Translations under genes and position numbers: made by a program
Shown: positions 1-13,450 of the stretch, piece by piece
How positions within the stretch are numbered: the first letter of the stretch is position 1
How the letters are laid out: every line of letters begins with the position of its first letter
The notes under the pieces: model-generated
What the model was told of the DNA's origin: nothing
Seen by the model: only the letters and a program-made list of their open reading frames with translations
Database searches by the model: none
Source of the DNA: Lytechinus variegatus
Lineage: Eukaryota > Echinodermata > Echinoidea > Temnopleuroida > Toxopneustidae
Assembly: GCF_018143015.1 (NCBI RefSeq)
Contig: NC_054751.1
Span: 32,936,347-33,000,346 of the forward strand
DNA: 64,000 bases
Direction of reading: 5' to 3'

Positions 1-1590
1 ATGCACACAAGACTAAAGTTATGCATGTGAACCAGGAAGAAAAGAATCCAAACTCCTCATTACTATTTAGGAAACGTAGGAAATGCATATCATCCGTATC
101 TTCATTCTTGTACTTGGGTATTACAATTAGTTCAGACCTATCATGGAACCCACACATTGATTCAATTGTCTCTAGGTCGAACCGTCTGCTTGGTTTTATC
201 CGAGTTGTTGCACGTGGTGCCTCTACCAATGCCATATTTGCATTATATAAAGCTCTCATCTTGCCAATCCTCGAATATGGCATTCCTGCCTGGCACCCGA
301 CGACCTTAACTCAATCTAGGAAAATTGAAAAGATTCAGCGAGCAGCAACCCGCTTAGCTCTCAAGCAGAGGCGAGGCGAAATGCCGTATGATGAAAGACT
401 TCTGGCACTTAACTGGTCATCACTCACATCTCGTAGGGACTACTTGTTATGCTCATTTGCATACAAGTGCCTGTCGGGTTTATGTGACTGTAAATCTCTT
501 CTTGAAAACATACTCATTAACCCCCGTCATATGGAAGTTCTTTCCTTTCGACATCTTTCTTCTAGGACACAATCCCTCTTCTGCACCCCCTCCAGAAGAC
601 TACCTCGACTGTGGGACACACTACCCAACGACATCAAGGATGTTGCTGTTCTTTCTCCTTCTACTTTCCTCAGTTCTGTAAAGCAAGCAATTCTATTTCC
701 TGATTAAGACTTTTATGCTTTTCTACTTTTCCTGCTTAATACAATGATTCTGGTTCTGCCTTGGAGACATTTTCTTTTCATTATCTCTGCCTCTCTCTCT
801 CTCTCTTTTCTCCTTTTTACTTTGTATAAATTATATCTTTCTCTCCTATCAAAATTATGCAATTATACATTATGCACTTAATGCATGCTTTTCTCTAGAT
901 TTTATCTTGTATTTTATCTTGTAAATTACCTTAATTATTTTAAGGCTAGTACAGTGATATTCTTATCCTTTCTCTTTATCTTCTCGATTCGTTAATCCAA
1001 TGCTTTCTTATCCCAATTTCCTATCCTGATGAGTTTTATCATGTTATCATGTTTTTTCACTGTACATGTATCGTTATGATAAATCAAGTGATTATATCCT
1101 GAAAAAGTTTTCGATATTAATTACATTTTACTTTGGACTTTTACCCCCCTTATTTTTTCAGATCTCCAGTTACACCAGATCTGATAATCATACATATTTG
1201 AATTTCCAATTGCAAGTTTATTTTAAAAATACCCCTTTCATTACTGTTCAGCACCGAGGTGTTATTTTCTACTATGTTATATTTTTCCAATTTTGCAGTG
1301 GTATTTTTTTATGCATCTCAATATTATTTTGGCACCCTTTTCAGTATTCCCTTTTTAAACGTGCAATATTTTGTGTAATAGTATTTATATATTTTTATTT
1401 ATGTCTTGGGAGCGGCATGTGTGGGGGCTCATGCCTTCGGGCAACAGTGATGAATTTCGCTTTTGTGCCCCCTGACCCACATGCCGTTCCCGCATTCTTT
1501 GCATGTTAATGTACTGTAAATTTTCTAAAGTAATGTGTATGTACTTTTTTATATTGGTCAAATAAATAATAATAATAATAATAATATTTT
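1..1590 (+). mobile_element. LINE 3' end: RT C-terminal fragment plus 3' UTR
   Basis: The open frame runs from the window edge (about base 3) to the stop at 705-707. It encodes the C-terminal part of a non-LTR retrotransposon reverse transcriptase: YLGITISSDLSWNPHI, then LYKALILPILEYGIPAWHP, then a KIEKIQRAATR block and a terminal LPRLWDTLPNDI block. These are typical of the CR1/L2/Jockey side of LINEs (family knowledge). A long AT-rich 3' UTR follows, ending in GGTCAAATAAATAAT with an AAT microsatellite at about 1561-1585, which I take as the 3' end of the element. The 5' part, with the RT catalytic region and endonuclease, is outside the window. It lies antisense inside a SUPV3L1 intron. 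Clade assignment is uncertain. Confidence 0.85.
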
Positions 1591-2103
1591 ACCATTTTTG
1601 GTATCACACTTTCCATTCTATAAGGTTATTTTTTGGAAATATCTAGATTTTCAAACCAAATCAATCGATAAACCATTCAAACAGGCAACTGCATTAACTA
1701 TATATTCAAAATGATTCTACTGATAGACCTTTATTACTGTCAATCTTCTCCAGTAGGCACTAATCACACAGATATTAAAATACCATATTTTGCCATCAAG
1801 CTCTTATTATGAAGCTTCACAACAGTAGCACAAAATTTTCTTTAAAAATCCTTCATGACTTTAATTTATTACTGTTTTATGTTGTTGTCATTTGTTTCTT
1901 CTCATAAATATTTTCCCTTCCAGAGATGTAGAGAACCACAGATTTGCCCCTGAACTTTTTATCTTATTCTATAACATTATTTTCCACAAAGGCTCTGATT
2001 TTTTTTAATAAAAACCAAAACCCAAAAGATCACAAATTTGATACTAGTAATTATCTTGTTTCTCTTGGGTGATCTGTAATGATGTACAGATAGTGTGACT
2101 CAC

Positions 2104-5100
2104 CAAGTAAAGCTCTTGTCCATGCCCAACCTCTGGAAGGGTCTCTTAACATCTGGATTTCATCAATGACTGCTATCTCATCTAGGAAAAAATAAAGAGA
2201 GGATGATTTTCACGTACATATAAAACTGATGATCATTTTTCACAAACAAAAAAAGATGAAACTTATGAACTTTTAATGTACCAGATTGTGTGCAGCTTCT
2301 TATGGAATAATAATGTTTAATCTGGAATCAATCATTAGCTTCTTTAAAGGACAAGTCCACCCCAACAAAAACTTGATTTGAATAAAAAGAGAAAAAATCA
2401 ACAAGCATAACACTGAAAATTTCATCAAAATCAGATGTAAAATAAGAAAGTTATGGCCTTTTAAAGTTTCGCTTCATTTCACAAAACAGTTATATGCACA
2501 TCTCGGTTGGTATGCAAATGAGGAACTGATGACATCACTCACTCACTATTTCTTTTGTATTTTATTATATGAAATATTTTCATTTTCTCATCATTGTCAT
2601 GTGAAGTGAAGTTTCATTCCTCCTTGAACACGTGGAACACGTGGAATTCCATTATTTTAACATTTTGTGCTTCAGGCAAGGAGGTCCTAATTGTCAAATT
2701 TGTAAAAATTGAAATAATGTATAATTCAAACAATAAAAAACAAAACAAATAGAGAGTGAGTGACATCCTCGACTCTCTCATTTGGATGTAACTGGCTCAT
2801 TCATATAACTATTTTGTTAAAAATAAGCGAAACTTTGAAATGTCATTACTTTCTTATTTTACATCCAATTTTGATGAAATTTTCAGCATTGTGCTTGTCT
2901 GATTTTTCTCTATTGATTCAAATCAACATTTTTCTGAAGTGGACTTGACCTTTAAGATGATGCATGGAGAACTCCACCTAGATCTACTAAAATATGCCTC
3001 AAAGAAGGAAACACAACTCATGATGATCAATTCAAGGTCAAGTCAGCCTTCATATCAACAACACAATTAAACTCCTTCTTCCCCGAAACAATCACCCATT
3101 GGAACAATCTTACTACAGAAATTATCACCTCAAAAGCTCTGAAATCTTCCAAAACAAACTCCGAAGGCCCTCCCAAAACCCAAACCCCTCAAATTTTATT
3201 ACCACTCTCGTCAGCCTCCTGGAGGAGGACTTCGGGGAAAACGACTGTAGGACTTGAATTTTGACATTTGGTTTCTTTGATAGTTATTTATAGTTCAAGC
3301 TTTGGTATTTAGTTCAGCTTTGTTTACATTCTTGATGCTTTTGTTGTCATCCATTTACATTTGACTTTCAACCTACTTCTCCAGTCATTCCTTTCCTATT
3401 CAGATGTGTTCTTTCATTACATTCTCACATCTGATTCTTTTGTTCAACATTCTTAATATGTAATCATCCCAATATCTTATTCATCTCCATCCTCTCTCTC
3501 TTATTGGTTATTTTTATGAATTAGACTTTTACACTTTCAGTTGGCTCCTTCATTCTCTTTATTTTCATTGGTTGATATGCTAATTTTGTAATGCAATTAT
3601 GAGTTTTACTGAGGCAAGGAATCCCAGCAAATAAAGCAGTGCACAACCAGACTTCATCGAGTTAAGTTCAATTTTGTTTCTGTGACTTCAGAGTTAAGTT
3701 CCATCTTCTCCTCTCCGTTTGCTTCTGTTTGATGTGTATGCTTGAGCTTCTGTCCCATCTTCAGTTGAACATTTTATTTTTCCCTTAAGACTTGTATTAT
3801 TTTCAACCCCACACGACTACAAGGTACAAGGGTGCATACTTACATGGTTGGGAAACACTGGTCATCTCTACTGTACATGCCACATGAGGTGAAGGAATCG
3901 AGTCTGGGTGAGCATACTTCCTCTCCTCTCCTGTTACCAAGTCACACATGATACCCTGAAACAAGAGATGGAATAATGAAATTATACCGAATTCATATGA
4001 TAATAGGTATACTCATGACATTACAGTCCAAAGATATACCATTAAAATTCTATGAAACATACATCTTAAAGCTTTGCATTGCCAAAAATTGAATGAACGA
4101 TAGTAATGAAAGCAAGTACGAAGTGGCTTTCTATAATGAACTAGAGACAACATAAAATAAATAATGCACACATCTCTTACCATATTTTATACTTATCATC
4201 CAATGCTTTCTATGCTCCCATTTCCTCTTTTCTTTTCACTTCTTCATATTTTATATTGAACTTATAAAATTTGAAGTAGGAAGGTGGAGTTTTGGAGATG
4301 GGTTTCAACTTAACAATAGAATTTTGAACAGTTTTAGAACTTTTAATACTTCAAAATAACCCTTTTCCTTACAATATTAGGACTGATCCTGTTCATACCG
4401 ATTATCAATACCACTATAGAACACTTCATCAAAATTTTTGTCAGACAAGTTGTCAGATCTGACAACTTTCCTTGATTTTGATTGACTGAGAAGCACAGTT
4501 CTTATGGTAATTGTCAAACAATATATATTTTGTCAGATTTATCTGACAGCTAAAATAGTAACAGTCAAATTTCTTTGCTTCTGAGCAAATCAAATCACGG
4601 GCAGTTGTCAGATAAGGTCATTTGTCAGAGTATTCCATCAACTCTAATGGTTAATGAAATACTCTCCTGGTACCTTATATCATTTGGAAATTTATTCCCC
4701 GGCCCAGAGCTGATCTTAAATCTATTATCTTACCCTATCATTAGTCTTCTTGTGTACTTCACTGGCCAGCAGCTTCAGTGGACCACAGTAGACTCCAGAC
4801 TTTGCGTTGCTGAATCTCTCTAAGGCATGGTATGTCTTACCACTGTTAGTAGGTCCTGCATGGAATACAACCTTCCTTTCAATAGCTCTAGCCTCAGGGT
4901 ACCTTGGTATGGAAGCAATTAATGTAACAGGGAGATAAAAATGGTAAACACCATGTGCTTAAGCACAGCAAACATGGTAGTTTCTATACATGTAGATTGT
5001 AACAGGCTGTGAGATGGGCTCTAATGACTATCTAATCTGGAACATATAAGCAAGAACAGCTTATAGCACAATGTTACGAAGAAAATGAGTGAAAAACATC

Positions 5101-7824
5101 CTGTCGATTATTAGCTAAGAATCATCATCGTTAATATTCTCTATGTTTCTTCAGCTATTCCAAACTACATTCTATGTAGGTATAGTTACAAAATCTCTCT
5201 CTCTTTTCCATTTTATTCCTGAAATTTTGACTCCTAAACTTTGTAAACATGCAAAATTGACATTGTTTCATGCTGATCTCAAATGATTTAGTTTTAAATA
5301 GCAGCTTTTTCATAAATTCTTAAAGATTTTTTTGAATACTAGTAGTTGATAAGTTTAGTGAACTCTCCACTCCAGCATTACAGATCTTTTATAGATCTTT
5401 GATTGTTTTTCTGGATTATTGCCCACAGGATGCTGTGCAAAATAGTGGAAACACAGATCAACACTCACCATTGGGCTGGGTCTGTGAGGTCACTGATCTT
5501 TTTTAGATCGTCCATGCAGTCCAGGGCAGGGAAGATCTGGCGGGCATGGCGTATGAAGTAAGGAAAGATGTCATCTATATGCCCCGCCCCTACCAGAATG
5601 TCACTAAGAATAATATGCAGATCAGGCTCCAGAGACTCCACCTCTGTGATGTATTTCCTGAAGCTCATGAAACTTTGATGAAAGAGGTTATCTGAGAAAG
5701 GATACCAAAACATGAGATAAGCAGGACATCAAGCTCTTCATTCTTTCTTTCTCTTTTGTGTTTCTTTATCAAAGGCAGCATTTTCCATATCCCTCATCAT
5801 CAGGGGGTGTGTCATGAAGTATTCAGAACTAACTAAATTATCAGCAGTGATAATTTTAGTGAAATCCATGTTTGGAGTGACTAAAAAGCATTGATCTGAT
5901 TGTTACTATAGTAACTATCAGAGACTGACAAGTTGTCAGTGCTGACAAGCTTAATGAAATGGTGACCAGAATGAAACTTATCCAGAATGAATGCACATTT
6001 GCAATTCACTTGGGAGTAGATTATGAGCACCATGGTATCTCAAACACTTAGGCCTATGTTCTGAAGTCAGGTTTAATTTAGATCATGGTCTAACTCTGTG
6101 CTAAAATTAATGAAAGCAAAGAATGTCACCATTTAAGTTACATTGTTTGTTTCTTAAGTTTACTGTGCTCTTACCTAACTCATGAATGATGAAATAAACT
6201 TTCTTATTTATCCTTTTAAAATTATTAAAAATGATTTGAGAGAACAATGAGCTGATGCATTGAAATTACACTGTTAGAGATTAATTGCACTTTTGGTCAT
6301 TCATAGTTTATTCATAACTTTAAACCAGAGTTTACTTTAGATTAAACCCAACATGAGAATACAGGCCTAAACTATGCTGATTTGTGCTGGGTAAGCAAAA
6401 GGGGGGTAAAATGTAGATTAACGTCTTCCCAGAGGACTATTAACTAAAAGACTGAAAATAATTGACAATGATCCAGACAGGAGTCCACTTAGTAACACCA
6501 TGATACCATCCATGGTAGTTTTTATTATTATTATTTTTTTTTTTTGGGGGGGTACATGATGAAACAATGATGAAACAAATTCATATAAGTAGCATGTCCA
6601 AGCATTCTTGTTACTAATACATTCTATTTCCTCTCATCTTAACAAAAAAAGGACAGTTGTGCCTCTTTGAGTGCCACTATCCTAATACATGGTGCTGCAT
6701 ATGTGCCTATGACCAATCATAAGAGATCATCTTACCATCTAATCCTTCTTCTTCAGCAAGCCTCTGGATAGTTGGCCTTTTTGAAAACTTTGTGAGAATC
6801 TTCATCAATTCATCTGTAAAGAAAATGAAAAAAACAAATACAAAATTAATATGCATGGATATAAAATCACTGATTTAGATCGTACCCGATCTTCGGATCA
6901 GCAGCTGATAATGATCTAAACAAGGCTGATCCGCTGTTTCACGCCGTTCATACATGTATCGGTATGATCGGTGGCAATCTGAAATACCTCTTGCCGCAAT
7001 ATTTTAACAGTTTCAAAGTCAAAGTAATTTCAAAACACTTCCTGAGAGATCGTGCAATCAATTTGATAATCGTCATGACATCTATTAATGTTTATTTTCC
7101 TTTCTGACAAAAATGTTAGGAAAATGCATGCGTCCTTTATATTTCTTTTTGCAGAACGGGAGATCATAACGAAATGTATAATACATAAATCTAAGCCGTT
7201 AGTACCAAAAACAATTTTAAAACATTCCCAATCGATCGTTCATTAACGAATCTGAGATGTTTGTAACTACTGTTCTATTTCATTTTCCTCACAAAGAATG
7301 AATATAGGCTATAGCTACCACATTGCATTACATCATAATTTACAAAAAGGCCTATACTACAGACCCCTAAAGTAGAAAAAGTAAATAACAAGCATACGCA
7401 GGCCTGTTATTTAAGATGGTTAAGTTAATTTAAACATGATTTTCATACCTTTCTTATTCTTCAAATTTGCACCAAGCTCTTCGCCGATGTTAATGTCATC
7501 TGGATTATTAGCAGGTTTAACAGGAACAGGAATAAACAATGCTCTAACATTCTTGTCATCCTTGTCTGAAAAACTCCGACATATCCCAGGCGAAGGTGTA
7601 AACGCCGGTCGCCGGCTCTCCAGACAAGCTCCTCCCGAATTCGCCGCGAATAAAAATGATCGACGACGGACGGAGTGGATCCCTGACCCCGGAGTTGCGG
7701 CATGGTGAGAGTCCAACGTTCCGTTCAAAATCGTTCGTGGTACTGCTGGAAGTGTTCGTTGAGCACAAGACAAACAACGAAATGTCCTGACAATGGAATA
7801 TGGCCGACCATATTTACTAGACAT
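2104..7824 (-). CDS. SUPV3L1: SUPV3L1, mitochondrial ATP-dependent RNA helicase (5' half, exons 1-6)
   Basis: Coding exons on the minus strand: 7449-7824, 6736-6813, 5469-5691, 4734-4902, 3844-3955, 2104-2181. All have GT donors and AG acceptors, and the joined frame stays open for about 345 residues. The product is the SUV3 helicase, which unwinds RNA in the mitochondrial matrix with PNPase. Seen: an Arg/Ser-rich N-terminus fitting a mitochondrial presequence; the conserved [13 protein letters not shown] and [17 protein letters not shown] blocks (exon 3); Walker A GPTNSGKT at residues about 242-249 (exon 4); [12 protein letters not shown] (exon 5); and Walker B DEIQ at about 326-329 (exon 6). 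Human SUPV3L1 is 786 residues, so helicase motifs IV-VI and the C-terminal domain must lie left of base 1. The intron after exon 6 contains the LINE at 1-1590. Start chosen as the first Met before the presequence. Confidence 0.96.
2345..2954. mobile_element. MITE family A, near full-length (about 610 bp, long TIRs)
   Basis: The sequence starts near AAAGGACAAGTCCACC and ends near GGTGGACTTGTCC-like TGGACTTGACCTTT. The first and last ~110 bp are inverted copies of each other and include the blocks GAAAATTTCATCAAAATC and GTAAAATAAGAAAGTTATG. No ORF of note is inside. The same family recurs at 38191-38655, 38656-38865 (partial), 50710-51278, 13262-13450 (old fragment) and, split by insertions, at 60075-62905. 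Confidence 0.85.
2955..3660 (+). mobile_element. Degenerate LINE RT C-terminus and 3' UTR
   Basis: Around 3073-3140 the plus strand reads [18 protein letters not shown], which fits the closing block of LINE reverse transcriptases (…LPxxVxxW(N)xL…). A frameshift follows near 3135, then a stop-rich 3' region. It is an old, broken copy lying in the SUPV3L1 intron between the exons at 3844 and 2181. Exact ends are estimates. Confidence 0.6.
4425..4600. repeat. Interspersed repeat family D copy
   Basis: Contains GACAAGTTGTCAGATCTGAC and CCTTGATTTTGATTGACTG. Clearly related copies are at 5805-5980 (opposite orientation), 49200-49325 and 58585-58735, and a fragment is at about 28665-28735. All share a TTTCATGAAA-type end and an AGTTGTC(A/G)GA core. 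Likely an old MITE. Confidence 0.65.
5805..5980. repeat. Interspersed repeat family D copy (inverted)
   Basis: Reads GACTGACAAGTTGTCAGTGC and GTTACTATAGTAACTATCAG, the reverse-oriented equivalent of the 4425-4600 and 58585-58735 copies. It lies in SUPV3L1 intron 2. Confidence 0.6.
6050..6368. mobile_element. MITE family E copy (about 320 bp)
   Basis: The left end AGGCCTATGTTCTGAAGTCA and the right end ACATGAGAATACAGGCC are imperfect inverted repeats. A second copy with the same ends is at 49565-49889. No coding content. Located in SUPV3L1 intron 2. Confidence 0.65.
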
Positions 7825-10490
7825 TATAAAACAAATATATACTACTTGACATCAAGGAAAAAATGAAATACCTGCTCCAATTGCTATTTCAATTGAGTTC
7901 CTCCGAACTTAATTTCCACACGGGAATATTAAAGTTACACATGTTGTTAACAAGTTTGTAACGTAGAGGGCCATATTAATCACCACAACTTTTTTGTGAG
8001 AGGGGTGTGGCGTTTCTGACCTTCTAGAGCAGTTATTTCATTCATTTAAAGCTTTATTCACATACACATGAAACATATTTTTGTTTTTCCTTGTTTGCAC
8101 TTTGCTAGCACTTGTAATATATCAAACATAATGTTTTATTTCAAAATGAAATGCACGGTGAATAAATTGAATGGGGAGTCCCAATTCCACTCCGACATCA
8201 AGTTGCGGAAAATATGAGAAACACACTTCACGAAAGTTTGACAGAAATCCATCAAAAAATAACTTTGGAGATATGAATTTTTGTGACACCATCTGCGAGT
8301 AGCTGTATAGTCTCCATTCATATTTTTTTATATATTGAAATGATTGAAAATATTTTATTGCAAGGATCTGTGTCTGATAGCAAGAAACAACAGGTAAAAT
8401 TAATTTTCATTTTTTTTAGAATTTTGCTCTTTAAGGAACTTATATCTCACAACAATCAGAGAGCTGCCAGCATGTGGCATCACGAAATAAACTTAGATTA
8501 TTTCTCAATGTGTTCTTTGATGCATTTTCATGAAATGACATGAAATTTTGCTTTAGGCTGTAGTGAACCCCCCCCCCCTCCTTCAGAGGCAACAAGACTT
8601 TCTCTTTGCTTTTATTAACATCTCTCTCTTTCCCTTGTTTGTTCTTAAGCTCTGTCTCTCCTCCCCCTCTCCTTCTCTCTCTCCCACCCCCCCCCCCCTC
8701 ATACACTCACCTGAAATGTGAAGTTTGTGTGTAACTCCTTGGTTGCAAGAAGTTGCCATTATGGGTTAAGTGGCATGAGTGCATACTACACACAATTAAA
8801 CTCACTCAATTATTGTGTTCTTTTCTTTTGTTTATGCAGTGGTTATCATTTAGTCACTCGTATGAATATTTCCACTGTGTCCCTTCCACTGATGGTTTTC
8901 TCACCATTTCAACCTCTTTTCAGGTACTTTCAAGCAATAAAAAAGAATGCTAAAAACTTTAAATGATGTACAGTATTCTTCATTTCTTTTTCAAGCTATC
9001 ATCTAATTCACATCATCATTTGTTCTCAGAACAGAACAAATAAATAAATAAGCTTCATTACTGCTCACTTAAAACCATACATTATTATCTACAAATTTAA
9101 GAGGGAAATTTTGTAACACAAGCATATGTTTACTGCACCTGAAATCTCAAACTCCATTCCACTGAATTGATTTCAAGATGATATAAATGAGAGTTGATGA
9201 TGTCACACATTCAATATTTTGTTTTTAAGTTATTAAATGATATACAGACCAGTTCAGGTTTTGTAGATTTGATCACAATTTTTGGGGGGAATGATTTGTA
9301 GAAGTTATAGATAGATCCAGAATTTACCAGGGGTGGGGCAATTCCCCCCCCCTTTGTTTTGAGGAAGAAAAAAAAACATGATCGTCACTCTGCACAGTGG
9401 GCATTTTTCAATACAATGTAAACATATGATTTGGGGGAGGCCAGCTTGCCCCCCCCCCCCCCCATTATTTTAGTCTAGGTCATTTAACATGTACAAGCCA
9501 TAGAGTCAAAGTCATATCATGGTTTACAAATATGAGAAGGAAACACATGAAAAATAAAAATTTTCATTAAAAGAAATTAAATGCAGTTAACGCAAGACAG
9601 CAACTGTGCTTCGAATTTGTATTTCACCCCTGATATATATATTGTAAAATCAAGCAAAACTTTTGACTGATTTTGATGAAATTGCAAGCATCATGCCTGT
9701 TTGATTTTCACTATCTATTTACAATGTAAATCAACTTGATGTTGTTTTCAATGCCTCCTAACTTACATAATGACACTGACAAGTTTAACTTAACAGTATA
9801 CATTTTTTAGAACAAAATCAAGAACTGAAAATGCTTTAAAAAACAAATAAATAGGATAAGCAAAATAATACTATATCTGAAAATCAATATTGACTGAATA
9901 TTTCTGACGACCATGGCAGGCTAATATGAAGTACTCTACAGAAAGAAATTAAAATAAGACCTTCTTCTATTTTTTGAATTTATCTCCTTGTTGTATAATT
10001 GCAATCCTGAAATTACAGCATGAACATGAGACAACAAAAAATGAATGTGGTTTACAAATCTAAAGGGGAAAAATGAAACAGCTCTACTTTACTTTTTTTT
10101 CTATGCATTATAGTTAGTTTCATTGAAGATACCCAAGGTAAAACTACACTCAAAACTGAAAATGTTTCACTGACAAATGCATAGGACAACGAAATAAAAT
10201 GTCATATTGACATTCAAACTTCAGGACAGGTTTTAAAAAGAATGGCAAATAACTGCATAAAGTAAAGAACATAGGCATCTTTAAGTCATTATATCTGTTT
10301 TAAATCAATAATCTACTACTGGGTGTATCAGAACAAAGGAAGGATTCTTGAAAAAATATCAAAGATCATAAACCTTATCATAGTTTGAATGGTACGGTAC
10401 CTAGACGATTCAATGACCACACATTATTGAACACCGCTGTTTTGAAATATTGCACAGCAACTGGACAAAAGAAACAATCACTTAGAAAAC
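7825..10490. other. Intergenic, no gene recognised
   Basis: This lies between the start of SUPV3L1 and the BBIP1 stop and should contain the SUPV3L1 promoter (just right of 7824), but no core element is convincing. It holds C- and G-rich low-complexity tracts (about 8569-8700 and 9335-9465) and an old family-A-like scrap at about 9655-9740. Short ORFs here show no recognisable domain. Confidence 0.6.
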
Positions 10491-10494
10491 AATT

Positions 10495-10690
10495 GTACTT
10501 CTTCCCATCTCATAATTTAGGTTTACTTTGCTACATGTGGGGGTGATATGCTTCCTAGCAACAGCTATTTCATATGCTTTTATCATCCCTGACCAGCATG
10601 TAGCACTACTCCATTTTGTATTGTTTGTTTTACCATGTATAATATCATCTATGTTTGTATCATGATTTGGTCAAATAAATAATTATAAGA
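10495..10690 (+). mobile_element. LINE 3' tail, same family as 1-1590
   Basis: Reads CTACATGTGGGGGTGATATG, then CCTGACCAGCATGTAGC, and ends TTTGGTCAAATAAATAATTA. This parallels the 3' end of the LINE at 1410-1585 (GCATGTGTGGGGGCTCATGC … GGTCAAATAAATAATAAT). A 5'-truncated insertion. Confidence 0.75.
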
Positions 10691-10724
10691 ACCTTCTGCT
10701 GCATACAGATTCAACATGCCTTGG

Positions 10725-10890
10725 AAGTGAATCACCCGCTGTTTGCATTCTTGCAATGCATTGTCATATAAACATAATTCCCTACTTATCTAGCCCATTT
10801 GTAGTTGTTACATGTCTACAACTGTATTTGTTTCTTTGCTGTATTGTATCTGTGTTTTTTAGAATTGGTCAAGTAAATAACATTTTTGAT
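10725..10890 (+). mobile_element. Second LINE 3' tail
   Basis: Ends with AGAATTGGTCAAGTAAATAA, matching the 3' terminus of the LINE family at 1-1590 and 10495-10690. It is more diverged. Consecutive truncated insertions in the same orientation. Confidence 0.55.
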
Positions 10891-11148
10891 TGAGTTTTAC
10901 TTGCTAATGATGGATATGCACTGATATCAGAAGTTGAATGTTTCAATGACCGCAGCCTCATAATTGTTTCAACTCATACAGTGATGTGATTAGACCATGA
11001 AACATGGTAATTTACAAAATGAGTTAAAAATGACAATGCATTTTTCCAGAAAAAGTATCATTGCAGTGGAACAATTTTCATGGGGGCGGGGCACTCTCCA
11101 TCCCCCTCCCATGTTCCATGACACCTGCTAAGGCAATGTCCATTGATC

Positions 11149-11370
11149 TCAGAATCCACTCATTTCTTGAGACTGCTGTAACCTTTCTGCTATCTCCTGC
11201 TCCTGGACCTTGTCCTGTGCATCTTTCTGCATCTTCTCCATCTTCTCTAGTGTCACTGACTTCAGTGGAAGAAGTTTTGGTTTGCAAAGGACCAAGGTTG
11301 GTTGCTCCTCCTGATAGACAAGTCCTTGCTTCGGGAGCACCTCCTTGAATTGGTTCTTGTTGTCCGGCAT
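11149..11370 (-). CDS. BBIP1: BBIP1 (BBIP10), BBSome-interacting protein 1
   Basis: A 73-residue single-exon frame. The core FKEVLPKQGLVYQEEQ, then LVLCKPKLLPLKS and TLEKMEKMQKDAQ, matches animal BBIP1 closely (the human protein has FREVLPKQG and the same LCKPKLLPLKS core). BBIP1 is the smallest BBSome subunit, needed for BBSome assembly and ciliary membrane traffic. The C-terminal half is a predicted helix rich in E, K and Q. The Met chosen (11368-11370) is two bases downstream of a good acceptor (CCTCATCAG), so a 5' UTR intron or an alternative upstream start is likely; the human long form also has extra N-terminal residues. Longer ORFs overlapping it in other frames are shadows. Confidence 0.94.
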   Translation of the reverse strand: MPDNKNQFKEVLPKQGLVYQEEQPTLVLCKPKLLPLKSVTLEKMEKMQKDAQDKVQEQEIAERLQQSQEMSGF

Positions 11371-13261
11371 ATCTGATGAGGATTTGGAACACCGAGGATC
11401 ACAGTGAGTAGGCTACAGCCGCTGTCAGGATAGGGAGACAAAGTCTGATGTAGAGATTTGATGAGGGGTTGATGGGCGTGTCCACGTCAATCTGGTTTCA
11501 TTCCATGTAAATGCTGTTCCTGAATGCACAAAAAATAATAAAAGACAACTGTGAACCAAAATCGACCTAGAATTTCACTTTCCTATATTTTATATGAATT
11601 ATAAAAAGGCATTCTCGGAGGATCTATTTTCTGACCGATAGCACCCAGGTAAGTGAATTTCGATTACTTCTTGCTTTTCAGTCAAAATCTTACGAATTAA
11701 CGTCGATATGGCATCGTGTTCGTTGGAGTTTGTATAGTCTATCGCAATGTGTACAAAGTCAATTTATTCCCGGGTTTCGGAGCGTAACGTGGATATGCAT
11801 GAAATTGCCAAGACTCGATAATTTTTGATCGATACTGGAGCAATCTGATCACGAACCATGACCATTTCCCGCATAGACAATGTGACCGGATATCGTTATC
11901 GCTATCCATACTTTCGCACACAATCCGAATGAATAATTTTGGTGACACGTACATGTAGTCATGATGTGATCTGCGCGATTCACTGAGCCGAGACGGTCTA
12001 TCCGTTGTACACAGTCTATGGACAAATTACCACTGCTGTGCGAAGATCGAAGGTGCACTGCATGCAGTGGTATACCGTATGCACGTAGTAAGTGTGTAAA
12101 TAAACCTTTGCTGCCCTGCGATGATTTGGAACTCGTAATTTCGTAAAGTAATGATTTTCTTTTTAAATAATGAAATTTTCATGCTGGCAGTGGACGCAAA
12201 TCTAAAACTTTCATTCTCTTGGCCTTACTATGTTATCGATAGCAAATAGAGTATCTGGCTGGCATGAATAATACTGACACTATTGGATCATTCATAAAGG
12301 AAAATAACCCCAAAAAAATATTTTCAAAATAAAAGTGAAATTAGATTTTGAAGACGAAAAGTCTGGGATTTTTTTAGAAAAAAAAATTAAAAAATAAAAC
12401 TGATCCATTTATACCATTGTTAATTTGTCAAGAGGTCTGGCTTGATTATGACAGCAACACTCAGTGCAAGGCGGTTGTGTTATTCATTGATCGTCCTTAG
12501 TGAACTTGCCATAATAATCAATTTATACGATTGTGTTCACGAATGAGAAGACAAGACAATGAATGCAAGGTTATTGGGTCGGCTTTCGACGTCGTAAACA
12601 TTAACAACCAGCACAAATGTAAGTAGGTGGGACAACGCTTTACAACGAAGATCAATTGCTGCTGCATGCTGTGATATTTGGTAATTAAAACGTTGTCATG
12701 TGAGCTGGGGTTATCGACATCAAAATAAATATCAAAATAATTAATTCTTACCTCTACTTCCCTCCTGAAAATGCAAGATACCGTATATGATATCTTCAAA
12801 CGAACGTCAAGCAGAACAAAAAATATTCCAGGGACGTCGTGTCGTTGTCAAGAAAAACAAAATATGTACCGGTACTGTTATGAAGAGCCAAATGTGTGTT
12901 TGCAGACTTTCCACAGTTCCAAAACAAATTTCCCGAAACTGAATCCCACATTTCCCGAAATTCATAGGCATTTCCTGGCATTTTCAAGTTTAATTTTTAA
13001 CTAAAATCAGACGATAATACAGCGAGCCTAAATTTGGTCCAAGTGTCCAAAATCAATAAATTTAACATTTTTTTTTTCACGCCCTCTTCAAAAATAGGAA
13101 CAAAAAAAGGAATTACGAAATTCGAGCGCGGACCACGGCGCGAGCGGAAAATTTTGAGCTATACACTACGTATCACTTTAATTGTAATTTTCAGATTTCC
13201 CGAAATTTCCTTAACCTCTCCCAGAAAAAGTCAAAAGTTTCCCGGATTTCGTGAAGAGTGG

Positions 13262-13450
13262 AATGTACATTTAAATGACAAATTCATCCAAACAAAAAGT
13301 TGATTTGAATAAAAAGAAAAAACAAAACAAAGAAGCTAAAATCGGATATGAAATTTAAAAGAAAATTATGATATTTTAAATTTTCGTTTAATTTCATAAA
13401 ACAGTTAGATTTTGTTTTATAACATGTTTTCATTGTCTTCTCTCAAATCA
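13262..13450. mobile_element. Old MITE family A fragment
   Basis: Contains ACAAATTCATCCAAACAAAA, GTTGATTTGAATAAAAAGA and CATAAAACAGTTAGATTT, matching the left arm of family A (2345-2954) with many substitutions. Confidence 0.6.

Noticed and set aside
1066-1509. 147-residue plus-strand ORF
   Set aside because: Lies in the LINE 3' UTR; composition is low-complexity and hydrophobic with no conserved block.
7436-7777. Other-frame ORFs over SUPV3L1 exon 1
   Set aside because: Shadows of the true reading frame, which continues correctly into the exon at 6736-6813.
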